Shown: positions 1 to 4,518 of the stretch, one piece after another | Layout of the letters: every line of letters begins with the position of its first letter | Numbering within the stretch: position 1 is the stretch's first letter | Assembly: GCA_023268575.1 (NCBI GenBank) | Contig: JALRCL010000473.1 | Location: 1 to 7,262, forward strand | From: Patulibacter sp. | GTDB taxonomy: Bacteria; Actinomycetota; Thermoleophilia; Solirubrobacterales; Solirubrobacteraceae | DNA length: 7,262 bases | Direction: 5' to 3' | Notes under the pieces: generated by a model | Seen by the model: the letters and a program-made list of their open reading frames with translations, nothing else | Database searches by the model: none | Told to the model about the DNA's origin: nothing | Made by a program: the position numbers and the translations under genes

Positions 1-536
1 CGATCGGCGAGCGGCTGCCGGCCGCCGCCGGCCAGGTGCTGGGCCAGGTCGTCCGCGTGCTCGACGCCGAGCGCGCCGTGCGCCGGACGCTCGAGGACCT
101 GGCCCAGCGTCCCGCCACCGCGGAGCGCTTCGGCGACGCGATCCACGACGTCGGCGCGCAGCTGCGGCGCCTCGTGCACCCGGGGTTCGTGCTGGAGGCC
201 GGGCCGCGGCGCCTGCCCGACGTCGTGCGCTACCTGCAGGGCGCCCAGCGACGCCTGGAGCGGCTGGCCGACATCGCGGCCCAGGACCGCGACCGGATGG
301 CGACGATCCACGAGCTCGAGCGCGCCTACGCCGCCCGTTCGGAGTCCTGGCCCCGTGGGGTGCCGCGGCCGACGGAGCTGCGCGAGGTCCCGTGGCTGCT
401 CGAGGAGCTGCGACTGGATCAGCTCGCCGGCGGCGCCGGCCGGCGGGTCGTCGCGGGACCGGGTGGCGGCGCTCCCGGGGCGGTCTCCGCCAAGCGCATC
501 CGGCGCACGATCGACACCGCCGCGCCACCGCGCTGA
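1..536 (+). CDS. hrpA: ATP-dependent RNA helicase HrpA, C-terminal fragment (cut by left edge)
   Basis: About 177 C-terminal residues are visible; the reading frame is open from base 3 and the gene continues to the left of the window, ending with TGA at 534-536. The sequence matches the DUF3418 tail that closes HrpA-type DEAH-box RNA helicases: a gFVLEAGPRRLPDVVRYLQG-like stretch (known pattern: gFv...rL.dlpRYLkA), then QRRLERLADIAAQDRDR, then WLLEELRL followed by VSAKRIRRTID (known pattern: W..EELRVSlFAQ.LGT..pvS.KRI). HrpA unwinds structured RNA and is linked to mRNA processing and rescue of stalled ribosomes; its helicase core and OB-fold would lie outside the window. One oddity is that the usual FAQ-LGT segment between EELR and VSxKR is replaced by a longer Gly/Ala/Arg-rich linker. 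Identification rests on this tail alone. An internal GTG at 36 is not the gene start, since the frame runs through it. Confidence 0.85.
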   Translation, partial: IGERLPAAAGQVLGQVVRVLDAERAVRRTLEDLAQRPATAERFGDAIHDVGAQLRRLVHPGFVLEAGPRRLPDVVRYLQGAQRRLERLADIAAQDRDRMATIHELERAYAARSESWPRGVPRPTELREVPWLLEELRLDQLAGGAGRRVVAGPGGGAPGAVSAKRIRRTIDTAAPPR

Positions 537-571
537 GCAGGACCGGCCGGCGCGGGCGCCGACGCCACGAC

Positions 572-628
572 GTTCGTCGTGCGGCGAACGACGTGCGCGG
601 GTCGTTGGACAGCGGGCCAGCGACGAAC
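572..628. repeat. Nested inverted repeat (two stacked stems) between hrpA and the small ORF
   Basis: An outer pair of 8-base arms, GTTCGTCG at 572-579 and CGACGAAC at 621-628, encloses an inner pair, AACGAC at 587-592 and GTCGTT at 601-606. Both pairs can form together as one two-helix RNA or DNA cruciform. Alternatively the four GTTCGTC/GAACGAC-like words could be clustered binding sites for a regulator. The element begins 35 bases after the hrpA stop and ends 26 bases before the ATG at 655, so it could serve either as hrpA terminator structure or as 5' regulation of the small ORF. There is no T-run. Function is inferred only from symmetry and position. Confidence 0.4.
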
Positions 629-654
629 GGCGGCGCGTCCGGGACCATCGATGC

Positions 655-828
655 ATGGTCCGAACTGCCTCCACCCCCACCGCCCGCGGCGCCGAATCGA
701 CGCTCGTGGCGTCCGTCCTCGCCGCCGACGCGCTGCGCCGTCGCCGTCTTGCCCGCCAGGCCGCCGGCCGCGCCGCCGTCGCCGACCGGCCGCTCGGGTC
801 CCCGCCGAGCGCCGCGCTCGCCGACTGA
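655..828 (+). CDS. Possible small protein, 57 aa, hypothetical
   Basis: An ATG at 655 opens a 57-codon frame ending TGA at 826-828. The product starts MVRTASTPTARGAESTLV and contains a predicted basic helix (ADALRRRRLARQAAGRAAVA, residues 24-43) with a Pro/Ala tail. There is no signal peptide, transmembrane segment or recognisable domain. Support comes from context. The stop codon lies directly against a strong hairpin (829-881), as expected of a real transcribed gene. GACCAT at 643-648 also sits six bases before the ATG, an imperfect version of the -10/start geometry seen at three other genes here. No Shine-Dalgarno is visible. The frame is open far upstream through hrpA, which in such GC-rich DNA is weak evidence of anything. 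It may simply be a chance ORF. Confidence 0.35.
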   Translation: MVRTASTPTARGAESTLVASVLAADALRRRRLARQAAGRAAVADRPLGSPPSAALAD

Positions 829-881
829 CCTGGAACGCGACGGGCCCCGGGAGTCGCTCCCGGGGCCCGTCGCGTTCCAGG
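829..881. terminator. Perfect 25-bp-arm hairpin, probable bidirectional terminator
   Basis: Arms at 829-853 and 857-881 are exact reverse complements around a three-base loop (TCG). The left arm begins CCTGGAACGCGACGGGCCCC. It lies one base after the TGA of the 57-codon ORF on the plus strand and 26 bases after the stop of the glycoside-hydrolase gene on the minus strand, so it is placed to end transcription from both sides. No U-tract follows on either strand, which is common for actinobacterial terminators. Confidence 0.8.
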
Positions 882-907
882 GGTCGCGGCGCCGGGCCGC
901 GGACCGG

Positions 908-2047
908 CTACTTCAGCGCCTGGAAGGCGCCGAGCGCCGGACGCGCGCGGTTGTTCGCGTCCACGAGGCCGGAGAAGAAGATCGCCTTCGGGTCGCGGAC
1001 GTTGAACCAGAGGAAGCCGCGGATCTGGTTGCGCTTCGCGATGTCCCAGGCGTACTTCAGCCAGGTCGCGCCCTTCTCGTCGGCGATCGTCTGGCTGCTC
1101 GGCTTCGCCGGCTCGACGGGCTTGAAGATGTAGGCGAACTCCGTGATGTAGAGCCGCTTCACCGCCGTGCCCGGGACGCGCTTCGTCCGGGCGGCGCGCT
1201 GCAGCAGCGACCGCGTCGTCGAGAGGTTGCGGATCGTCCACTTGTCCTTGCTGGACAGGCGGCGGCGCGGATCGACGAGGTAGTCGTAGGAGTGCAGCGT
1301 GATCGCGTCGGCCTTGATCGCGTAGTCCTTGGCCCGGGTGCCCTTGCGCGAGCGCCAGTTCTTGTCGAGGCCGAGCGCCGAGCGCAGGAACGGGCCCGGG
1401 TTGGACGACTTGGCGGTGCTGCGCGCGTACGGCGCGAGCTCGCCGGCGACGACGAGGTCCTTCGGCGCGTGCTTCTTCACCGCGGCGTACGCGGCGTTCT
1501 GCATCTTGCGCCAGGTCGCCGGGCCGTTCTTCTTCGGCAGCTGGGTCTGGTAGTTCGCCTCGTTCCACGGCGACCAGACGAGGCGGACGTCGACGCCCTT
1601 GAGCTCGGCGTGCATCTGCTGGACGGTGCGCTCGACCATCGTGCGGTAGCGCTTGAGGTTGACCTGCTTGGCGTCCTTGTAGTGCGTGCCGAGCTCGCCG
1701 TTGAAGCTCACGAACACCGTGTCGATGCCGCGCGAGACGCCCTCGCGGGCGACGCGCACGGCGCGCTCGACCTCGTGCGGGTACGGGAAGGCGAACTTCC
1801 CGTCCCAGTTGATGAACGTGCGCGTGAACTTCACGTTCGAGCCCTGGGCGATGGTGAAGAACGCGTCGCGCAGGGTCTGGTCGTCGCTGCGGGCGAGCTC
1901 CTCGTCCATCAGGCCCTTCGACATGGCCGACGCGCCGGCGGGGACGAGCAGGCCGAGGAGGGCGATCACGAGGGCCAGCCCGCTGAGGCGGGCCGCCCAC
2001 GGGCGGGAGGCTGGAACGCGCTGGGAGCGCTGGATCGACGAAAGCAC
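908..2047 (-). CDS. Secreted glycoside-hydrolase-like TIM-barrel protein, 379 aa
   Basis: The 379-residue product has a classic export signal: Arg-rich N-terminus (RSQRVPASRPWAAR), hydrophobic core LSGLALVIALLGLLV (21-35) and a likely cleavage site after AGASA (about residue 41). The mature part resembles clan GH-A (alpha/beta)8 glycosidases of the GH5/GH39-like kind. WSPWNEANY carries the probable acid/base Glu163 after strand 4. LYITEFAY carries the probable nucleophile Glu303 after strand 7. LHSYDY (251-256) and GFLWFNVRD (344-352) fit strands 6 and 8. It therefore probably cleaves or remodels a polysaccharide outside the membrane; substrate cannot be told. The start chosen is GTG at 2045-2047, because it gives a complete signal peptide and lies six bases after a TACCCT box; the next Met (residue 42) would delete the signal. 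The frame stays open upstream to about 3124, but that part is antisense to lysR. The gene may be co-transcribed with the 68-aa gene 59 bp upstream or have its own promoter. Confidence 0.85.
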   Translation of the reverse strand: MLSSIQRSQRVPASRPWAARLSGLALVIALLGLLVPAGASAMSKGLMDEELARSDDQTLRDAFFTIAQGSNVKFTRTFINWDGKFAFPYPHEVERAVRVAREGVSRGIDTVFVSFNGELGTHYKDAKQVNLKRYRTMVERTVQQMHAELKGVDVRLVWSPWNEANYQTQLPKKNGPATWRKMQNAAYAAVKKHAPKDLVVAGELAPYARSTAKSSNPGPFLRSALGLDKNWRSRKGTRAKDYAIKADAITLHSYDYLVDPRRRLSSKDKWTIRNLSTTRSLLQRAARTKRVPGTAVKRLYITEFAYIFKPVEPAKPSSQTIADEKGATWLKYAWDIAKRNQIRGFLWFNVRDPKAIFFSGLVDANNRARPALGAFQALK

Positions 2048-2053
2048 CGGGCA

Positions 2054-2059
2054 AGGGTA
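2054..2059 (-). promoter_or_regulatory. Predicted -10 box (TACCCT) of a leaderless promoter for the glycoside-hydrolase gene
   Basis: On the minus strand TACCCT is followed by exactly six bases and then the GTG start at 2047, so transcription would begin at or within a base of the start codon. No Shine-Dalgarno is present, which fits leaderless translation. The same spacing occurs at lysR and proA. No recognisable TTGAC-like -35 is seen at 17-18 bases upstream. Confidence 0.55.
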
Positions 2060-2084
2060 CGGCAGCCCCGCGGAACGCACGCCG

Positions 2085-2106
2085 GTCGACGCCGCGGCCC
2101 GTCGAC
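2085..2106. repeat. Inverted repeat GTCGACG-N8-CGTCGAC, operator or short terminator
   Basis: GTCGACG at 2085-2091 and CGTCGAC at 2100-2106 are exact reverse complements. The element abuts the stop of the 68-aa gene (2107-2109). It lies about 38-59 bases upstream of the predicted transcription start of the glycoside hydrolase. It could be a terminator stem for the former or an activator/repressor site for the latter; the sequence does not decide. Confidence 0.4.
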
Positions 2107-2313
2107 TCAGCGAGCGCGCGCGGGAGGTCCCTGGTGCGGATCCACGAGCAGCAGGCCGGACCGCTCGCTGCGCGCGGCCACGATCCGGCCCTCGCGCTCG
2201 GCGACGAGCACCGGTGCTCGGGGCACGGGCTCGCCGAGCCGGTGGGCGAGGTCGCGGACCTCGAGCAGCTCGAGGGCGGTCGGCGGATGCCAGCACGAGG
2301 CGTGGACGGGCAT
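2107..2313 (-). CDS. Short conserved hypothetical protein, 68 aa
   Basis: The ATG at 2311-2313 has the best ribosome-binding site in the window (GGAAGGAG, then six bases before ATG), which fixes this start against in-frame upstream starts such as 2409. The product has a helical N-terminal half (PTALELLEVRDLAHRL, residues 11-26) and a beta-rich half with APVLVAEREGRIVAARS and GLLLVDPH (33-60). This AP/GPVLVAE-x-x-G-x-x-VAA-x-S...G-x-x-xxDP pattern is one I recall from many short actinobacterial hypotheticals, often near other metabolic or envelope genes; some resemble a fragment of a GNAT-like sheet. The biochemical role is unknown. No signal peptide. It is divergent from lysR across a 142-bp gap holding a LysR-type operator, so it is a candidate LysR target. 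The secreted glycoside hydrolase follows 59 bp downstream on the same strand. Confidence 0.7.
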   Translation of the reverse strand: MPVHASCWHPPTALELLEVRDLAHRLGEPVPRAPVLVAEREGRIVAARSERSGLLLVDPHQGPPARAR

Positions 2314-2333
2314 GGGCGCTCCTTCCGTGGAGG

Positions 2334-2348
2334 ACGGCCGGGGGCCGT
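2334..2348. repeat. Small inverted repeat in the leader of the 68-aa gene
   Basis: ACGGCC (2334-2339) and GGCCGT (2343-2348) pair across GGG, about 20 bases upstream of the 68-aa start. If transcribed on the minus strand it would form a short stem just before the Shine-Dalgarno. It is only six base pairs and may be chance in GC-rich DNA. Confidence 0.25.
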
Positions 2349-2404
2349 GGGGCACCACCGATCGTGCGGGCTCCCGGTCCGCTCCACCAGCAGGGATCGA
2401 CATG

Positions 2405-2425
2405 GCCATGCCGTCTCGGCATGGC
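2405..2425. promoter_or_regulatory. LysR-type operator: perfect 9-3-9 inverted repeat with T-N11-A core
   Basis: GCCATGCCG (2405-2413) and CGGCATGGC (2417-2425) are exact reverse complements around TCT. Within it T2409 and A2421 are separated by exactly 11 bases, as AT-N11-AT, the canonical LysR-family binding core. It lies in the gap between the 68-aa gene and lysR, 31 bases before the lysR ATG, and covers the predicted -35 position of lysR. The family's usual arrangement is a regulator that represses itself and controls the divergent neighbour. Binding by this particular LysR is inferred from position and symmetry. Confidence 0.7.
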
Positions 2426-2443
2426 GCGCACCGGCCGGGGCGC

Positions 2444-2449
2444 TACCGT
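2444..2449 (+). promoter_or_regulatory. Predicted -10 box (TACCGT) of leaderless lysR promoter
   Basis: TACCGT is followed by six bases and the lysR ATG at 2456, placing the transcription start on the start codon. There is no Shine-Dalgarno upstream of the ATG. The position where a -35 would sit overlaps the LysR operator at 2405-2425, fitting autorepression. Confidence 0.55.
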
Positions 2450-2455
2450 CGGGCG

Positions 2456-3508
2456 ATGGACGTCCTCCAGCTCCGCGTGCTGCGCGAGGTCGCCCGTCGC
2501 GGCTCGATCTCGGCGGCCGCCGAGGCGCTCGACTACACGCAGCCCGCGGCGTCGCGGCAGCTCGCCGCGCTGGAGCGCACCGCCGGCCGGCCGCTTCTGG
2601 ACCGGAGGGCGCGCGGCACCCGGCTGACCCCGCTGGGCGAGATCCTCCTGCGGCGCGCCGAGGCCGTCCTGGCCGAGCTGGACGCCGCGCAGGCCGACCT
2701 CGAGCGCTTCGAGGACCCCGGGGAGCGGCCGGTGCGGCTCGTGACCTTCCCGACGGCCGTGGCGTCGTTCGTGCCGTCGGCGATCGCCGACGCCCGCCGG
2801 CGGGCGCCCGGCGCCGCGGTCGAGGTCGAGCTGCGCGCCGACGCCCGCGACGCCACCGCAGCGCTGCACGGCGACCGGTTGGACGTGTGGCTCGTCAACG
2901 CCGCGCCCCGGGAGCGCCTCGACGCGCACGTCCACGCGGTGCGTCGCGATCCGTTCTGGTGCTGCTTGCCGGCCGGCCACCCAGCGGCGACGGCCCCGTT
3001 CGTCGCCCTGCGGACCCTCGCCCGCGAGCGGCTCGTCGTCACCGCCGACTCGCTCTGCGCCGACCGGGCCCTCGTGCTGGACGCCTGCGCCGCCGCCGGC
3101 TTCCGCCCGCGGATCGCCGCGCACTCCGACGATCCCGCCACGACGCAGGGGCTCGTGGCGGCCGGCGTCGGCGTCGCGCTGTTGCCGGAGATGGCGCTCA
3201 CGGCCGTGCGCGACGACGTCGTGCTGCGGCCGCTCGGCGAGCCGCTGCGCCGGCAGGTCCTCGCGATCGTGCCGCGGGACGCGCCGCCGCGGCCGGGGCG
3301 CGACGCGCTGCTCGCGGCGCTGCGAGCGGCCGGGGCCGCGTGGCGCCCACCGGCGCTGCGCGCAGCGGGCCCCGTCGGCGAGGATCCCGCGCCGGCGACC
3401 GGCGACCGCCGGGAGTCCCCCGTCGGGGCTCAGTCCGCGGAGGGGGCCTCGAAGATGCCGCCGAGGTCGATCCGCGGCCGGTCGCCCCAGAGCGCCTCGA
3501 GCCGGTAG
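2456..3508 (+). CDS. LysR-family transcriptional regulator, 350 aa
   Basis: The N-terminus is a textbook LysR winged helix-turn-helix: MDVLQLRVLREVARRGSISAAAEAL, then DYTQPAASRQLAALE (26-40, recognition helix), then LLDRRARGTRLTPLGEILL (wing). The linker helix spans about 64-86. Residues about 91-295 form a periplasmic-binding-protein-like effector domain (RPVRLVTFPTAVASFVPSAI; LDVWLVNAA; PFWCCLPAGHPAA; GLVAAGVGVALLPEMAL). The protein is longer than the usual ~300 residues because of a Pro/Arg/Ser-rich tail of about 50 residues (from about 298) that runs over the 3' end of rsfS; the tail looks like low-complexity antisense of rsfS rather than a domain. The start ATG matches the family N-terminus, with a leaderless-type promoter. 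The likely targets are itself and the divergent 68-aa gene. The co-inducer cannot be predicted. Confidence 0.9.
   Translation: MDVLQLRVLREVARRGSISAAAEALDYTQPAASRQLAALERTAGRPLLDRRARGTRLTPLGEILLRRAEAVLAELDAAQADLERFEDPGERPVRLVTFPTAVASFVPSAIADARRRAPGAAVEVELRADARDATAALHGDRLDVWLVNAAPRERLDAHVHAVRRDPFWCCLPAGHPAATAPFVALRTLARERLVVTADSLCADRALVLDACAAAGFRPRIAAHSDDPATTQGLVAAGVGVALLPEMALTAVRDDVVLRPLGEPLRRQVLAIVPRDAPPRPGRDALLAALRAAGAAWRPPALRAAGPVGEDPAPATGDRRESPVGAQSAEGASKMPPRSIRGRSPQSASSR
3392..3432 (-). terminator. Weak GC hairpins at the rsfS 3' end, possible terminator
   Basis: Two short stems lie at the end of the minus-strand operon. GAG(T)CCCC/GGGGCTC at about 3413-3431 overlaps the rsfS stop. CCGGCG (3392-3397) pairs with CGCCGG (3407-3412). 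Both lie inside the lysR coding tail and neither has a U-run. This is the only terminator-like structure I can see between the convergent units. Confidence 0.3.
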
Positions 3509-3876
3509 AACTCGCGCGCCTCCGGCACGAAGACGTGGACGACGACGTCGCCGTAGTCCAGGAGGACCCAGCGCGACTCCTGCAGGCCCTCGACGCGACG
3601 CGGCAGCAGCCGCTCCCCCTCGTGCTTCAGGCCCTCGAGGATCGCGTCGTGGATCGCCTTGACCTGCCGGTCGGTGTTGCCGGTCAGCAGGAGGAAGGCG
3701 TCCGTGTAGGCCGAGGCGCCGCGGAGGTCGATCGCGACCGGGTCGATCGCCTTCCGGTCCGCGGCGTGCTCGGCGATCCGACGCACGAGCGCCAGGAGCT
3801 CGCCCTCCGCCAGGGCGGTCGGCCGCGCCGTCCCGGGGGTCGGCTGCTCGGTGTGGGTCTCGGTCCGCTCGCTCAT
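3430..3876 (-). CDS. rsfS: Ribosomal silencing factor RsfS, 148 aa
   Basis: RsfS (Iojap/DUF143 family) binds ribosomal protein uL14 on the 50S subunit and blocks joining with 30S, lowering translation in poor nutrient conditions. After a 20-residue hydrophilic Thr/Pro-rich leader, the family core is complete: AADRKAIDPVAIDLRG (38-53), AYTDAFLLLTGNTDRQVKAIHDAI (56-79), RRVEGLQESRWVLLDYGDVVVHVFVPEAREFYRLEALWGD (93-132). The usual tDYF appears as TDAF (58-61), a mild change. The ATG overlaps the nadD stop as ATGA (3873-3876), implying translational coupling and the standard nadD-rsfS operon. The last 79 bp are shared, antisense, with the end of lysR. Confidence 0.95.
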   Translation of the reverse strand: MSERTETHTEQPTPGTARPTALAEGELLALVRRIAEHAADRKAIDPVAIDLRGASAYTDAFLLLTGNTDRQVKAIHDAILEGLKHEGERLLPRRVEGLQESRWVLLDYGDVVVHVFVPEAREFYRLEALWGDRPRIDLGGIFEAPSAD

Positions 3877-4481
3877 GAGGTGCCCGTCGTACGGTAGAGC
3901 CCCGTGGAGACGATCCGCTGCTCGACCGCCCGCGGGACGAGGTGGTGGATCGTCCGGCCGGCCCGCACGCGGGCCCGCACGAGCGTCGACGAGAGGTCCA
4001 GGGCGGGCATCGCGAAGGGCTCGAACCGATCCGCCGCGCCGAGCGCCGTCAGCGCCGCGCGCGCCCGCTCGTGGCCGTCCTCGCCGCGCTCGGCCACGCC
4101 GATCGACGCGTACCGCAGGACGTCCTCCGGCCGGTGCCAGGAGCCCAGGCCGGCCGCGGCGTCGCCGCCGAGCAGCAGCACGAGCTCGGCGTCGGGCTCC
4201 TGTGCGTGGAGCTGCCCGAGCGTGTCGGCCGTGTACGACGGTCCCTCGCGGTGCAGCTCGACGTCGCACGTCGCCAGGGCGGGCTCGTCCGCGACCGCCA
4301 GCTCGCAGAGCGCGAGGCGCTCCGCCGGTCCGGGGTCGCCGTCGACGACCTTGTGGGGCGGGCGCGCGGCGAGCACGAGCAGCACCCGGTCCAGTCCCAG
4401 CGCGTCGCGCGCGCACTCGGCGAGCACGAGGTGCGCCAGGTGCGGCGGGTTGAAGGTTCCCCCGAGGATCCCGATCCGCAC
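3873..4481 (-). CDS. nadD: Nicotinate-nucleotide adenylyltransferase NadD, 202 aa
   Basis: NadD transfers AMP from ATP to nicotinate mononucleotide to give deamido-NAD, a step shared by the de novo and salvage NAD routes. Visible signatures are the nucleotidyltransferase motif GGTFNPPHLAH (7-17), PPHK (41-44), SYTADTL (82-88), LLLGGDAAAGLGSW (102-115) and a closing LSSTLVR (163-169) in place of the common ISSTxIR. Length is typical. It starts at GTG (4479-4481): this is where family homology (RIGILGGTFNPPH) begins. No good Shine-Dalgarno is close; a GAGG lies about 12 bases upstream. It begins 37 bases after the proA stop and overlaps rsfS by four bases, so it sits in the middle of a proA-nadD-rsfS operon. 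Confidence 0.95.
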   Translation of the reverse strand: MRIGILGGTFNPPHLAHLVLAECARDALGLDRVLLVLAARPPHKVVDGDPGPAERLALCELAVADEPALATCDVELHREGPSYTADTLGQLHAQEPDAELVLLLGGDAAAGLGSWHRPEDVLRYASIGVAERGEDGHERARAALTALGAADRFEPFAMPALDLSSTLVRARVRAGRTIHHLVPRAVEQRIVSTGLYRTTGTS

Positions 4482-4518
4482 CGCGCCGCCCGTCCTCGCC
4501 GAGCGCGCCGGCTCAGCC

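Noticed and set aside
548..561. Small palindrome CGGCGC-GG-GCGCCG after hrpA as a terminator
   Set aside because: The loop would be only two bases and such GC palindromes are common here; the evidence is too thin to list as a feature.
2314..2409. Upstream ATG (2407-2409) for the 68-aa gene
   Set aside because: It lies inside the LysR operator and has no Shine-Dalgarno, whereas the ATG at 2313 has an excellent one and family-like N-terminus.
392..2455. Very long plus-strand open frame continuous with lysR
   Set aside because: Only the part from the ATG at 2456 matches LysR. The upstream part is Arg/Ala/Pro-rich, runs antisense through the glycoside hydrolase and out of frame through hrpA; stop codons are rare by chance at this GC content.
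2048..3124. N-terminal extension of the glycoside hydrolase frame
   Set aside because: It is antisense to lysR and low-complexity, and the real protein begins with a signal peptide at the GTG 2045-2047.
3354..3367. 14-bp palindrome CGCTGCGCGCAGCG in lysR
   Set aside because: It lies inside coding sequence, leaves too small a loop, and is expected occasionally in GC-rich DNA; not convincing as operator or terminator.
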